From NCBI GenBank assembly GCA_949283305.1, contig CASDRU010000018.1, forward strand, positions 124,001-188,000: a stretch of 64,000 bases of DNA, written 5' to 3'. The notes below the pieces were generated by a model, which ran no database searches, was not told where the DNA came from, and saw only the letters and a list, made by a program, of their open reading frames with translations. This document shows, one piece after another, positions 43,044-53,142 of the stretch. Every line of letters begins with the position of its first letter. The first letter of the stretch is position 1. The DNA is from an uncultured Spirochaetales bacterium (GTDB lineage: Bacteria > Spirochaetota > Spirochaetia > Sphaerochaetales > Sphaerochaetaceae). Position numbers and translations under genes: made by a program.

Positions 43044-44216
43044 ATGAAAAAGACACTTATTGCACTTTTTGTAATTCTTTTGGCAGTATCAACTCTTTTT
43101 GTAAGCTGCTCAAAGAGTGAAGGCTCTGAAGAGGCAGATACATATAAAATAGGTTTTATCGGACCTCTTACAGGTGATAACGCCAATTACGGCATCAGAT
43201 GCCGAAATGCATCAATTCTCGCTATCAATGAAATCAATGCCAACGGTGGAGTCGGAGGAAAGACTCTTGAGCTCATAAGCGAAGACAGTGAAGGAAGCGT
43301 AGAGAAGGCACTTGCCAGCTACGAGAAGCTTGCATATACAGACAATGTATGCGCAATCATCGGACCAGTATTCACAAGCCCGGCTCTTGCTGTAGCTCAG
43401 AGAGCACAGGAGGACGGTATCCTCATGATTACACCGAGTGCTACACATAAGGATATTACAAATGTCGGAGACTATATCTTCCGCACAGTTCCATCTGATT
43501 CACTTCAGGCAGAGGTAGCAGCTCACTATTTCTATGAGGTGCTTGGTTATAGAAACCTTGCAATTCTCTATGCAGTAAACGATTATTCACAGGGCCTTGC
43601 TGATGGAGTTGAAGAGATCTTCACTTCTCTTGGCGGAACAATCAGCGCAAAGGAAACATGCATGGTCGGAGATAAGGACTTCAGGACACAGCTTACTGAA
43701 ATCAGAGATGTAAACCCTGAAGCAATCTATATTCCTAACTATACAGTTGAGGATGCACAGATTCTTGAGCAGGCTGCACAGCTTGGAATAACAGCTCCGT
43801 TCCTCTCAAGCGACGGATTCTCAGATCCTGAGATCTACAATCTTGCAGGAGATTATACAGACGGTGTCGTATACATCGGCCCTGCACAGGCTGAAGCATC
43901 AACTGCTCTTCTTGATTTCCAGCAGGCATACCGCGATGCATACAACGGGGATGAGGCTGACAGCTTTGCCACAAACAGCTATGATGCAGTGAACATCCTT
44001 GCAGCTGCTATTGAGAGAGCAGGAAGTGCAGACCGCACAGCAATCCGTGATGAGTTTGCCGCAACAAAGGACTATCAGGGTGCCAACGGTACAATCAACT
44101 TTGCAGAAAACGGTGACCTCGTCGCAAGCCAGGGAGTTTATGATGTTGATGGAACAACTCCGGTTTATGTTGGTGCTTTCCAGGTACAGAGCGGTTCGAT
44201 CGTACAGGTCGACTGA
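43044..44216 (+). CDS. livK: Branched-chain amino acid ABC transporter substrate-binding lipoprotein
   Basis: A 390-residue periplasmic-type binding lipoprotein. Lipobox LFVSC places the acylated Cys near residue 20. Typical start IGFIGPLTGDNANYGI, then INEINANGGVGGKTLELISED and the ANGTINFAENGDLVASQGVYD end region. I place the start at 43044 behind GGGAGG; a longer frame from 42882 crosses AT-rich non-coding sequence. The 240 bases upstream contain only AT-rich promoter-like sequence. Confidence 0.94.
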   Translation: MKKTLIALFVILLAVSTLFVSCSKSEGSEEADTYKIGFIGPLTGDNANYGIRCRNASILAINEINANGGVGGKTLELISEDSEGSVEKALASYEKLAYTDNVCAIIGPVFTSPALAVAQRAQEDGILMITPSATHKDITNVGDYIFRTVPSDSLQAEVAAHYFYEVLGYRNLAILYAVNDYSQGLADGVEEIFTSLGGTISAKETCMVGDKDFRTQLTEIRDVNPEAIYIPNYTVEDAQILEQAAQLGITAPFLSSDGFSDPEIYNLAGDYTDGVVYIGPAQAEASTALLDFQQAYRDAYNGDEADSFATNSYDAVNILAAAIERAGSADRTAIRDEFAATKDYQGANGTINFAENGDLVASQGVYDVDGTTPVYVGAFQVQSGSIVQVD

Positions 44217-44239
44217 GATAATAAAAAGTTTTAATCTGT

Positions 44240-44263
44240 CTGCCAGGAGACATCTCCCGGCAG
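44240..44263 (+). terminator. Intercistronic hairpin after livK
   Basis: CTGCC (44240-44244) pairs with GGCAG (44259-44263), with an inner GAG/CTC pairing, followed by ATTTTAG. A likely attenuator that keeps the membrane subunits below the binding protein. Confidence 0.65.
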
Positions 44264-44289
44264 ATTTTAGTTTATGATGGAGGCTGGTT

Positions 44290-45210
44290 TTGAATACAGT
44301 AATCTTATATGCCCAGTATATAGTCAATGGCCTTACTCTTGGAGCCATATACTCTCTTATCGCCCTGGGCTACACAATGGTTTATGGAATCCTGAAGTTC
44401 ATCAACTTCGCTCATGGTGATATCCTGATGGTAGGTGCTTTCATAGGACTTTTCGTATATCAGGCTCTGATGAGCATTTCAAGTAATCCTGCATTCATCA
44501 TGCTTTCATTCTTCATTGCAATGGTCGTATCGATGGCTTTCTGTGCTCTATTGGGCATGTTCATAGAGCGCGTTGCCTATAAGCCTCTGAGAAATGCAAG
44601 CAGGCTTGCTCCGCTTCTTTCTGCCATCGGTGTATCATTCATACTTTCAAACCTTGCGGCATGGATGTGGGGAACAACATCCAGAAGATTCCCTTATCCT
44701 TTTGACAACACTCCGATTGTTCTTGGTGGTGTAAGCATCACGCCGCATCAGATCCTTGTGCTCATTGTTTCAGTTGTGATGATGATTCTCCTTGCATTCT
44801 TTGTCAACAAGACAAGGATGGGCAAGGCAATGAGAGCTACAAGCCTTGATCAGAGCACAAGCGAGCTTATGGGAATCAATGTAAACAGAGTGATCTCAAT
44901 CACATTTGCAGTAGGGTCAGCACTTGCAGCTGTCGGAGGAATCCTTGCTTCATTTGACTTCCGTGTTTATCCGTCAATGGGTACGATGACGGGCCTAAAG
45001 GCATTTGTTGCAGCAGTAATCGGCGGAATCGGAAACATACAGGGGGCAATGATTGGAGGAGTGCTTCTGGGACTCCTTGAATCTGTTGGAGCTCCTCTTT
45101 TACATATTCCGACAGGACTTAAGGACACAATTGCCTTTGCTGTTCTCATCATAATCCTGCTTGTAAAGCCGGATGGAATACTTGGCAAGAACGAGAGGGA
45201 GAAGGTCTGA
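44290..45210 (+). CDS. livH: Branched-chain amino acid ABC permease LivH
   Basis: A 306-residue permease with about eight transmembrane helices. Opening LTLGAIYSLIALGYTMVYGIL and KFINFAHGDILMVGAF are diagnostic of LivH; the C-terminal AVIGGIGNIQGAMIGGVLLG is the ATPase-contact region. The start is a TTG with GGAGG seven bases upstream. Confidence 0.95.
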   Translation: MNTVILYAQYIVNGLTLGAIYSLIALGYTMVYGILKFINFAHGDILMVGAFIGLFVYQALMSISSNPAFIMLSFFIAMVVSMAFCALLGMFIERVAYKPLRNASRLAPLLSAIGVSFILSNLAAWMWGTTSRRFPYPFDNTPIVLGGVSITPHQILVLIVSVVMMILLAFFVNKTRMGKAMRATSLDQSTSELMGINVNRVISITFAVGSALAAVGGILASFDFRVYPSMGTMTGLKAFVAAVIGGIGNIQGAMIGGVLLGLLESVGAPLLHIPTGLKDTIAFAVLIIILLVKPDGILGKNEREKV

Positions 45211-45211
45211 T

Positions 45212-46159
45212 ATGTGGAATTTCTTTTTACTCATTTTAATATATTCAGGAATCTATGCCATGATGGCAATCGGACAGAACACGATTACAGGAAGCACAGG
45301 CATGCTTTCTCTCTGTCATGCCGGATTCTTCTGTCTCGGCTCATACACTACAGCAATCATGTGCAAGACATTCGGTCTTTCTTTCTGGCTTTCCCTTCCA
45401 GTTGCTGCAGTCGTTGCCGGCATAGTAGGATTCTTAATCGGTGTTCCGACACTGAGGCTTAAAGGAGACTACCTCTGTATCGCAACTCTTGGCCTTGGTG
45501 AGATAATAAGGAACGTTGCTACAAACCTTAACCCGGTAGGTTATCAGGGTATTCCAAGGGCAAGTATTTTCTCTTATGAATTTGCCTCGCGCAACAAATG
45601 GGCTTTCATAATCCTCATCTGGGCATTCGTTCTTGTCTTCTACATCCTTTTCCAGCAGCTTTCCCATTCAAGACTTGGCAGGGCGATGGCTGCAATCAGG
45701 GAAGATGAGGTTGCAGCTCAGTCAAACGGAATAAACGTGACAAAATACAAAATCGGAGCATTCATCCTCGGTGCTGCAATAGGGGGTGTTGCCGGATGCT
45801 TCATGACTGCATACACTCTCACAGTCAATCCATCCAGCTTCACATTCATGGTGTCTGTAATGGTGCTTTGCATGGTAGTTCTCGGAGGTATGGGAAATTA
45901 CAAGGCTGTGATCCTTGGTGCGATAATCATCCAGTTCATCTCATATTTCCCGCAGCTTTTCTCTCTTACAAACATCATTCCAGCCCATGCTAAACAGATA
46001 ATCTTCGGCCTTATCCTGGTAATCATGATGATTGCACGTCCTCAGGGACTTCTTGGACGTGATAAATACCGCTATGGAGACCCCAGGAGCATGAAGGAGA
46101 AGCTGATAAGCTATGTCAAGAAGATAAAGCTTCCATCCAGAAAAGGAGAGAAAGCATGA
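45212..46159 (+). CDS. livM: Branched-chain amino acid ABC permease LivM
   Basis: A 315-residue permease with about nine transmembrane helices. Segment GSTGMLSLCHAGFFCLGSYT and LRLKGDYLCIATLGLGEIIRN are LivM signatures. ATG at 45212 overlaps the end of livH closely; an in-frame start at 45173 would overlap livH by nearly 40 bases. Confidence 0.95.
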   Translation: MWNFFLLILIYSGIYAMMAIGQNTITGSTGMLSLCHAGFFCLGSYTTAIMCKTFGLSFWLSLPVAAVVAGIVGFLIGVPTLRLKGDYLCIATLGLGEIIRNVATNLNPVGYQGIPRASIFSYEFASRNKWAFIILIWAFVLVFYILFQQLSHSRLGRAMAAIREDEVAAQSNGINVTKYKIGAFILGAAIGGVAGCFMTAYTLTVNPSSFTFMVSVMVLCMVVLGGMGNYKAVILGAIIIQFISYFPQLFSLTNIIPAHAKQIIFGLILVIMMIARPQGLLGRDKYRYGDPRSMKEKLISYVKKIKLPSRKGEKA

Positions 46160-46941
46160 GAATACTTGAAACTGAACATCTTACAAGAGAATTCGGAGGA
46201 GTTGTTGCTGTCTTTGATGTAAACTTCAAGGTTGAAGAGGGCATGGTAAACGGACTTATTGGTCCTAACGGTGCCGGAAAGACAACTCTTTTCAACCAGA
46301 TAACGGGTGTTGATAAACCGACAAAGGGAAAAATCATCTTTGATGGAAAGGATATTACTGGCTTTCCTGCATGGAAGATAAGCCGTCTCGGCATTGCCAG
46401 AACATTCCAGAACATAAGGCTGTATAAAGAGCTGACTGTTGTTGAGAATGTCATGATGGGACTTCATTTCAAAGTCGGAAAGGATCCTTTCAAAGGCAGG
46501 TTTGCACAGGCTGTGAAAAGCTATTTCACAGCACGGAAGGAGAACAGGAAAGTCTATCAGATGGCTATGGATGAGCTTCGCTTCTTTGATCTTGAGGACG
46601 TTGCCAACGAGTTTGCAGGATCCCTTCCGTACGGAAGGCAGAGAGAGCTGGAGATAGCGCGTGCAATCGCGTCCCGCCCGAGGATCCTCTTTTTAGATGA
46701 GCCGGCTGCGGGAATGAACCCAAGCGAGACAGCTCATCTGATGAACATCATCAACAGGATAAGAGAAAGCGGAATCACGGTTGTTTTGATTGAGCATGAC
46801 ATGAAGCTTGTCATGAATGTTTGCGACCAGATTACCGTGCTTTCCTTTGGACAGAAGATTGCAGAGGGTACTCCGGAGGAAATAAGAAACAACCAGCAGG
46901 TTATTGAGGCATACCTTGGAAGGGAGGAAGACTATGAGTGA
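46156..46941 (+). CDS. livG: Branched-chain amino acid ABC ATPase LivG
   Basis: A 261-residue ATPase. Walker A GPNGAGKTTLFNQITG, signature SLPYGRQRELEIARAIA, Walker B ILFLDEPAAGMNPSE, and switch His in LIEHDMKLVM. The signature SLPYGRQRE is the LivG variant of LSGGQ. Overlaps livM by four bases. Confidence 0.96.
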   Translation: MRILETEHLTREFGGVVAVFDVNFKVEEGMVNGLIGPNGAGKTTLFNQITGVDKPTKGKIIFDGKDITGFPAWKISRLGIARTFQNIRLYKELTVVENVMMGLHFKVGKDPFKGRFAQAVKSYFTARKENRKVYQMAMDELRFFDLEDVANEFAGSLPYGRQRELEIARAIASRPRILFLDEPAAGMNPSETAHLMNIINRIRESGITVVLIEHDMKLVMNVCDQITVLSFGQKIAEGTPEEIRNNQQVIEAYLGREEDYE

Positions 46942-47692
46942 GATTCTCAGAATTGACAGCATAAGTGTAAGCTACGGAAGCATTGAAGCCCTCCATAAAG
47001 TCTCCATTTCCGTAAATGAAGGAGATATAGTTTCACTCATCGGCGCAAACGGAGCGGGAAAGAGCACTCTTTTAAAGGCCATCCTTGCCCAGGTTCCTCT
47101 TACAAGCGGATCTATAAGCTATAACGGAGAAGAGATAGCCAGTGCAAAAACCCACAGCAGGAAAGAGAAGAAGGATCATAAGAATCTTTCAACTCATCAG
47201 ATTTCTGCACTCGGTATTGCCCTCGTTCCTGAAGGACGCCATGTCTTTGCAGACATGGCTGTTGAGGAGAACCTCGATATGGGAGCATTTCTGGTAAAGG
47301 ATGCCAAGATTATTGAGAGAAAGAAAGAGGAGATGTACGAATTCTTCCCGATTCTCCGTGACAGGAGAAAGCAGAAGACAAGAAGCCTCTCAGGAGGTGA
47401 GCAGCAGATGCTCGCAATATCCAGAGCTCTGATGAGCAGTCCAAGAATACTTCTGCTTGATGAGCCGGGACTCGGACTTGCTCCCCTCATTGTACAGGAG
47501 ATTTTCCAGAAAATCAGGAAGATAAACGCTGAAGATAAGGTTACGGTTTTCCTTGTCGAGCAGAATGCCAACCTTGCACTGAAGAATTCCACGGCAGGAT
47601 ATGTCATGGAAAACGGTGTTATTGTGCTTTCAGGCTCTTCAAGAGACCTGCTTGAGAATGAGGATGTGAAGAAAGCATATCTTGGTGCATGA
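46934..47692 (+). CDS. livF: Branched-chain amino acid ABC ATPase LivF
   Basis: A 252-residue ATPase. Walker A GANGAGKSTLLKAIL, signature LSGGEQQMLAISRALM, Walker B ILLLDEPGLGLAP. Longer than usual LivF by about 15 residues between the A-loop region and the Q loop (ASAKTHSRKEKKDHKNLS), a basic insertion. Start is coupled to livG. Confidence 0.96.
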   Translation: MSEILRIDSISVSYGSIEALHKVSISVNEGDIVSLIGANGAGKSTLLKAILAQVPLTSGSISYNGEEIASAKTHSRKEKKDHKNLSTHQISALGIALVPEGRHVFADMAVEENLDMGAFLVKDAKIIERKKEEMYEFFPILRDRRKQKTRSLSGGEQQMLAISRALMSSPRILLLDEPGLGLAPLIVQEIFQKIRKINAEDKVTVFLVEQNANLALKNSTAGYVMENGVIVLSGSSRDLLENEDVKKAYLGA

Positions 47693-47744
47693 TTTTTCTT
47701 CATTTTTCGCTATTTTGATTTAAAATTGATGTTAGGAGTTAAGA

Positions 47745-48389
47745 ATGACCGTTGAATCAAGAATGACAAGAAACCCTGTCACAATAGGACCGGACCAGAA
47801 TGTTACAGAAGCTTCCGAGCTGATGAAGAAAGAGAAAGTTCATCGCCTTCCTGTTCTCGACAAGGACAGAAACCTTATTGGAATCATAACCGAGAAGGAT
47901 ATTCTACATGCAACTCCTTCTCCTGCATCCAGTCTTTCAATCCATGAGATGGCATACCTTTTAAGCAAGCTCACTGTTAGAAAGCTCATGAGCAAGAATC
48001 CGGTTACAATCTCAAAGGATGTACCTGTTGAGGAAGCCGCACGATTCATGGTTGACCAGGATCTTTCATGCCTCCCTGTCATTGAGGATGGAAAGCTGAT
48101 TGGAATCGTGTCAAAAAGCGATCTGTTCAAGATTCTCATAGAGCTCTTTGGTGCAAGAAACAGGGGAGTGAGGGTCACATTCCTTGTGGATGACAGGCCT
48201 GGACTTATTTCAAATGTGTCAAAGGCATTAAGCGACCATGGCCTTGATATAATAGCATTTGGAACGTTCATGGGAACAGATGTCACTAACCGTGTATGCA
48301 CGCTTAAAGTTGCAACAGAAAATACAGCGGAGGTCCTCAATCTCCTTAAGCCTTATGTCAAGGAGATACAGGATATAAGGGTAATTTAA
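47745..48389 (+). CDS. CBS-domain pair with C-terminal ACT domain (AcuB-like)
   Basis: A 214-residue regulator. Two CBS domains (residues 1-65 and 75-135), typical phrase KVHRLPVLDKDRNLIGIITEKDIL and a second LSCLPVIEDGKLIGIVSKSDLF. An ACT-type ligand domain follows (RVTFLVDDRPGLISNVSKALS). Such proteins sense adenylates and amino acids. Its position after the liv operon suggests a link to branched-chain amino acid status. Preceded by AGGAG. Confidence 0.88.
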   Translation: MTVESRMTRNPVTIGPDQNVTEASELMKKEKVHRLPVLDKDRNLIGIITEKDILHATPSPASSLSIHEMAYLLSKLTVRKLMSKNPVTISKDVPVEEAARFMVDQDLSCLPVIEDGKLIGIVSKSDLFKILIELFGARNRGVRVTFLVDDRPGLISNVSKALSDHGLDIIAFGTFMGTDVTNRVCTLKVATENTAEVLNLLKPYVKEIQDIRVI

Positions 48390-48399
48390 GATAACACGC

Positions 48400-48424
48400 G
48401 GCACTCTGAGCAGAGTGCCATTTT
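48400..48424 (+). terminator. Rho-independent terminator after the CBS-ACT gene
   Basis: GGCACTCT (48400-48407) and AGAGTGCC (48412-48419) form a perfect 8-bp stem with a 4-base loop, followed by ATTTTAAA. Confidence 0.78.
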
Positions 48425-48618
48425 AAATTCTCTTTGCAGAAAAAACATTTGTAGGTCTTCAAGAGAAAACACAGGCGGAAAAAGCAGGAGAGAATCCACC
48501 TTTTTGAGAAAAGTCAGTAGTGTTTTTTCTTTATCATGTCCATTGCATCGGCATATTCTCTCATCAGATCAGGTTCTCTTATATCAGGCTGCCTGTTTCT
48601 GCATTTGCAAGAAAATAG

Positions 48619-50820
48619 TTACTTGACTATTTCTAAAACGTTCAGCCAGGCACCATCTGTTTCTCTGCTCTGCTTTTCTGAATTAGTTCTTACAAGCAAT
48701 GTGCTGGTTTTGTAGTCAACAAGCTTTTCTGAGAGATTCCTCATATAGCTTTCTCTTTTATCTATGCCAAGATATCTTGAATATGATTTATCCCACCATG
48801 ATGATAGCATGGCTTCTGTGAGCTTCCTTTTTTCAGTGCTTTCCTTTTTCATGTATTCAGATGACGGGAAATATGCTGAAACAAGATTTTCAAGATCTTT
48901 TTCGTCCCAGCATGTGAGTTCTGATGATGAATAGATCTTTTCCTCTGCTTTCATCATTTCTTCTTTCAATTGAGGATCATCTGTAAAATCGGAAAGACGG
49001 GAGGATCTGGAGGGCAGGGCCTGCATTAGAAGAAAAATTCCATCAGCTTCCAGTCTTTTCTTTATTTCCTTCAGTATGTTTTCTCCATCTTTGAGGCGTA
49101 AAAGGATGTTTCTTGAAGCGACAAGAGCGAATTTAAGACCTTCTTCGAGCATCGAAAACACATTCTCTGTCTTTGGCGAGACCAGGATCTCAGGTCTTGT
49201 AAGCTCTTCAAGTTCTGAGCAGAAATGGGAAATAATGTCCCTCTCGTCATTTTTTCTCACATGGCATACTGTCAGCCCTTCAGGGTTCATCTTCATCACG
49301 GGATAGAGCATCAGTCCGCTTGATGCATTTAAAATTAGAGCATTGTCATGACGTTTTATCTTCACGGAGGAAAAAAGTGCTTCTGTGCAGCTCTTAAGCT
49401 CGGCGCTTCTTCCTGCCATTGCACGCTCAAGAAAGAGATTCCTCTTCTTGTCTCCGGGGCTCCATGTGAGAACTTCCTCACCTTCATCTGCACTGATGCT
49501 CTCAAGCTGTGCCTGACGGCGGAATACTACAGAATCCCTTATTTCTCCCTCATATCCTATGCCTGTAGGCTTATAATATATTTTCCCCATAAGGGAGGAT
49601 GGAAGATACTGCTGAGCAACCCAGTGATCCCTGTATGAGTGAGGATAGAGATACCCCTCTCCATGATTGAATCCTTCCTTGTCCCTGGAGGGATCTTTCA
49701 AATGATTTGGAACATCATCGTCCCTTTCGTTCTCGACATCACTAAGAGCATCGAAAAATCCCAGCGTTGTATTGCTCTTCTTTGTGGTTGCAAGATAGAT
49801 TGCTGCATGTGCAAGATGAAATCTTCCTTCCGGCAGTCCTATTCTGTCAAAGGCTTCTGCGCATGATGTTACAAAGGTAAGCGCAAAAGGATCTGCCATG
49901 CCTACATCCTCGCTTGCAAGAATCATCATGCGTCGGAAAATAAAGCGTGGATCCTCTCCTGCGTTGACCATCTTCGCAAGCCAGTATAAAGCTGCATCTG
50001 CATCGCTTCCCCTGAGGGATTTGATGAATGCGCTTATGACATCAAAATGATAATCGCCTTCCTTATCATAAAGCACTGCCTTTTTCTGGATGGATTCTTC
50101 AGCAGTCTCTTTAGTTATATATATCCTTGCTCCCTCTTTTGGCGGGAAGTCGCCTGTTGTCTCTATTGCAAGCTCCATGGCATTAAGGAGGCTTCTGGCA
50201 TCTCCGTTGCTCACTTTCACAAGGTGCTCAAGCGCTCCTTCTTCAAAGCAGACATCATATTTTCCGTACCCACGACTCTCATCTTTTATAGTTGCTTCTG
50301 CTATGTCAAAAAGATCCTTGTCTGTAAGCTTTTTCAGCTGGAAGATCCTGCTTCTGGAAACCAGTGCAGCATTTACTTCAAAGTAAGGATTTTCTGTTGT
50401 TGCTCCAATTAAAATCACTGTGCCGTTTTCAACCCAAGGAAGAAGCGCATCCTGCTGCCTTTTGTTCCAGCGGTGGACCTCGTCAACAAAGAGTATTGTC
50501 CTTATTCCGTAGAGGTCTTTCCTTTCCTTTGCCTGATTTATCTCAGCCTCGAGCTCCTTTACGCCGGCAAGGACTGCATTGAGGGTCGCAAAACAGCTTT
50601 TTGTTGTATTTGCAATGACCCGGGCAAGAGTTGTCTTTCCTGTTCCCGGGGGTCCATAGAAGATTACAGAAGAAAGCTGGTCTTTCTGGATTGCACGGCG
50701 AAGAAGACGTCCTTTTCCCAGAATGTGCTCTTGACCAACGTACTCATCGAGAGTCCTTGGTCTCATACGGGAGGCAAGGGGTTCGTTTTTAACGCTTTCA
50801 GAATTAGAAAATAGGTCCAT
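48619..50820 (-). CDS. rarA: RarA/MgsA replication-recombination ATPase fused to a methyltransferase-like domain
   Basis: A 733-residue fusion. Residues 1-440 are Rar[20 protein letters not shown], Walker [16 protein letters not shown], Walker [21 protein letters not shown], sensor [15 protein letters not shown], and the C-terminal tetramer region ending near [13 protein letters not shown]. Residues about 455-733 form an extra domain with a Rossmann-like opening ([20 protein letters not shown]) that resembles a degenerate class I methyltransferase. RarA fused to an uncharacterised C-terminal domain is known in other phyla. Starts directly after the upstream lipoprotein stop. Confidence 0.9.
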   Translation of the reverse strand: MDLFSNSESVKNEPLASRMRPRTLDEYVGQEHILGKGRLLRRAIQKDQLSSVIFYGPPGTGKTTLARVIANTTKSCFATLNAVLAGVKELEAEINQAKERKDLYGIRTILFVDEVHRWNKRQQDALLPWVENGTVILIGATTENPYFEVNAALVSRSRIFQLKKLTDKDLFDIAEATIKDESRGYGKYDVCFEEGALEHLVKVSNGDARSLLNAMELAIETTGDFPPKEGARIYITKETAEESIQKKAVLYDKEGDYHFDVISAFIKSLRGSDADAALYWLAKMVNAGEDPRFIFRRMMILASEDVGMADPFALTFVTSCAEAFDRIGLPEGRFHLAHAAIYLATTKKSNTTLGFFDALSDVENERDDDVPNHLKDPSRDKEGFNHGEGYLYPHSYRDHWVAQQYLPSSLMGKIYYKPTGIGYEGEIRDSVVFRRQAQLESISADEGEEVLTWSPGDKKRNLFLERAMAGRSAELKSCTEALFSSVKIKRHDNALILNASSGLMLYPVMKMNPEGLTVCHVRKNDERDIISHFCSELEELTRPEILVSPKTENVFSMLEEGLKFALVASRNILLRLKDGENILKEIKKRLEADGIFLLMQALPSRSSRLSDFTDDPQLKEEMMKAEEKIYSSSELTCWDEKDLENLVSAYFPSSEYMKKESTEKRKLTEAMLSSWWDKSYSRYLGIDKRESYMRNLSEKLVDYKTSTLLVRTNSEKQSRETDGAWLNVLEIVK

Positions 50821-51563
50821 CAGTAGCTCCAGAAAACACGGTAAAGAGGATCAGTATCCTCATCAAGAGGCCTGTTCTTGAGAATCATCTCATTTTCCTC
50901 AAGTCTGTCAAACAGGATATTGAAAACCATGTCTGCAAAGGATGAGTAGCTTATGAATTCGAAGCGGGGCAGATATAAATCAGCTCCGACTTTCCTTAGA
51001 TTTTCCATATTCACATTTATTATATCGCACTCAGTCTTTATAGCATCATAAATTGCTCTTGCCTCGCTACTGTTGCTCCTTAAATAGGATACAATGTGCA
51101 TTCTAACATTCTCCTTGATCGATGATCTCAGAAATGATGAGAGTGTCCTGTCGTTTATGAAGCTCCTGCTGTTGGATGAAATCACGATATTGAGGCTCTC
51201 CAGATAGTCAATTGCATCCCTGGCAGCATTTTCTGCAAGATCAGAAAGAGATGAGAGATAGCTTTCTTTAAGCTCATCAAAGCGAGGAAGATAGTTTTCA
51301 TACTGATCAAGATTTCCAGCTGCATCAGCAATCTCTTCTTTTGCTATGCTTATGTTTTCCTTTGTCAGCGAAAATGTGTCTGATAAAAGAAGCGTGAGGG
51401 CGGAGACAATCTCATCATCTGATGAAGATGAGGTATTCCCGTCTATGCTTATTGATGAGCATGAGAATAAAAACACAAGAAATACAAGCAGAATAGAAAG
51501 ACGTTTCACTCTTTTTAGTTTATATTTATTCTTGAAGCAGGGCAAGTTTTGCTTTTCTTGCAT
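50820..51563 (-). CDS. Predicted lipoprotein, helical, unknown function
   Basis: A 247-residue protein, with a lipobox (VFLFSCSS) at residues 28-37 after a basic, 20-residue N-terminal extension. A GTG at 51509 giving VKRLSILLV would be a more ordinary start. The rest is helical and charged, with no recognised family. Its ATG at 51563 has TATTTT ending eight bases upstream and no Shine-Dalgarno. It is co-directional with rarA (stop/start overlap). Confidence 0.62.
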   Translation of the reverse strand: MQEKQNLPCFKNKYKLKRVKRLSILLVFLVFLFSCSSISIDGNTSSSSDDEIVSALTLLLSDTFSLTKENISIAKEEIADAAGNLDQYENYLPRFDELKESYLSSLSDLAENAARDAIDYLESLNIVISSNSRSFINDRTLSSFLRSSIKENVRMHIVSYLRSNSSEARAIYDAIKTECDIINVNMENLRKVGADLYLPRFEFISYSSFADMVFNILFDRLEENEMILKNRPLDEDTDPLYRVFWSY

Positions 51564-51592
51564 ATTATGATAAAATACAAATGGAGTTAAGT

Positions 51593-52291
51593 ATGAACGA
51601 TGTGAAAATTTATCAGGATATAAAGGCCAGGGAGAACGGCATCCTCAAGGGTGTCTATCTCTATCTGATTCTTGGTCTTGTTGTGACAGCAGCTGTGTCT
51701 GTTCTTGTCTCAATGACTAGAATTGCGCTAGTTGTTGCGACAAACATGTTCGCCCTCATTTTAGTTGCGGTTGCACAGATAGCACTTGTAATCTATCTTT
51801 CATCAAGAATCGAAAGAATGAGCAGGAACTCTGCAATCCTTGCGTTTTTAGGATACTCAGCATTAACAGGTCTGACATTCAGCTCAATTCTTCTTTTCTT
51901 CAGCGAAACAGCCCTTCTAAAGGCTCTTGTTTCTGCTGTTGCAACCTTTGCAGCCGCATCTGTTTACGGTGCATTTTCAAAGAAGGATGTAAGGGGTTGG
52001 GGAAGATATCTTACAATGGCACTTTTCGGGCTTCTTGCTGCCTCACTTATCAACATGTTCTTCTTCTCAAGCACTCTTGATCTTCTGATCTCCTGTGCCG
52101 GTGTCATCCTTTTTACAGGCATCACGGTCTGGGATACAAACAAGATCTGTGCGATGAATCAGGCATTCGGCACTTCAGTAAGTGCTGATGACATGCATAA
52201 GCTCTCGATTCTCGGAGCTCTGGATCTTTATCTGGATTTCATCAACATATTCCTCTATCTTCTGAGGCTGTTTGCACGCAGTGACAATTGA
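51593..52291 (+). CDS. Bax inhibitor-1 family membrane protein (YccA/YetJ-like)
   Basis: A 232-residue membrane protein with seven predicted transmembrane helices. The sequence ALTGLTFSSILLFFSE and the C-terminal ALDLYLDFINIFLYLLRLFA are typical of the BI-1/YetJ calcium-leak family. Start at 51593 is supported by GGAG six bases upstream; an ATG at 51581 overlaps that site. Divergent from the lipoprotein. Confidence 0.9.
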   Translation: MNDVKIYQDIKARENGILKGVYLYLILGLVVTAAVSVLVSMTRIALVVATNMFALILVAVAQIALVIYLSSRIERMSRNSAILAFLGYSALTGLTFSSILLFFSETALLKALVSAVATFAAASVYGAFSKKDVRGWGRYLTMALFGLLAASLINMFFFSSTLDLLISCAGVILFTGITVWDTNKICAMNQAFGTSVSADDMHKLSILGALDLYLDFINIFLYLLRLFARSDN

Positions 52292-52934
52292 TGTCATAAA
52301 AGAGGAAAAGGATTACCTGGCTGTATATAAGAGCGGGAATGTCAAGACTGTCCCGCTGAAGAGCCAGGATGATGAGGAATCCCTGCTTTTCCTTCTGTCC
52401 CAGCGCTATCCTGAAATTCTGTCTGTGAATGGCAAAAATTCATGGGAGGGTGGTGTAATTCACCGCCTTGACACAGCAACAAGCGGTCTTGTTCTGGTCG
52501 CACGCAATGACTCGTTTTACAAAAAGATTATAGAAGAGCAGAAGAAAGGGTGTTTTATAAAGCGCTATGTGGCCAAGCTGTCGGAAAGCTCTGAAACAGA
52601 AGGCTTCGAGAGTTTCCCGTACACACTCAGAAAAGGCGAGATAATATCATCATATTTCCGTGCATACGGCAAGGGAAGAAAGGCAGTAAGGCCTGTCTTG
52701 ATAAAGAAAAACAGGGATACTGATGTTCTTTATGAGACAGAAATCCTCTCACTTGCTGGTGATGAAATCAGGGTTGAAATAAAAAGAGGCTTCCGTCATC
52801 AGATCAGAAGCCATCTTGCATGGAGCGGCAGGGCTATAGCCGGGGATGCTCTTTATGGAGGAGATGAGTGCGATCATCTTCATCTCTGCTGCTCTGAGAT
52901 CTCATTTTTAGGAGAGACTATTTCTCTTCCGTAG
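52281..52934 (+). CDS. RluA-family pseudouridine synthase
   Basis: About 217 residues, shorter than multi-domain RluA proteins and lacking an S4 domain. Catalytic Asp in HRLDTATSGLVLVA, plus YLAVYKSGNVKTVP and GFRHQIRSHLAWSG. The modified RNA is unknown. The start is uncertain: GTG 52281 or TTG 52272, both overlapping the preceding gene, so translational coupling is likely. Confidence 0.85.
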   Translation: MTIDVIKEEKDYLAVYKSGNVKTVPLKSQDDEESLLFLLSQRYPEILSVNGKNSWEGGVIHRLDTATSGLVLVARNDSFYKKIIEEQKKGCFIKRYVAKLSESSETEGFESFPYTLRKGEIISSYFRAYGKGRKAVRPVLIKKNRDTDVLYETEILSLAGDEIRVEIKRGFRHQIRSHLAWSGRAIAGDALYGGDECDHLHLCCSEISFLGETISLP

Positions 52935-53142
52935 GTGCGTAGCTCTCGCTTTCAAGCTCATCCTCGCTTTCGCTTGTTATTATCTCTATCTTCCTTTCAA
53001 TAGATGAAAGCTTTTTATTCAGGCTCTTTGTGAGCTTTCCTGCCTCCTCATAAAGGCTTACAGCTTCCTCAAGCGGAGTCTTCTCATCCTTAAGCTTTTC
53101 TGTAATCTCTTCTAGTCTTTTCAGTTCTTCTTCAAAACTCAT
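52918..53142 (-). CDS. xseB: Exodeoxyribonuclease VII small subunit
   Basis: A 74-residue helical protein matching XseB: SFEEELKRLEEITEKLKD, then TPLEEAVSLYEEAGKLTKSL. Acidic C terminus. Overlaps the xseA end by four bases and the convergent pseudouridine synthase 3' end by 17. Confidence 0.92.
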   Translation of the reverse strand: MSFEEELKRLEEITEKLKDEKTPLEEAVSLYEEAGKLTKSLNKKLSSIERKIEIITSESEDELESESYAPTEEK

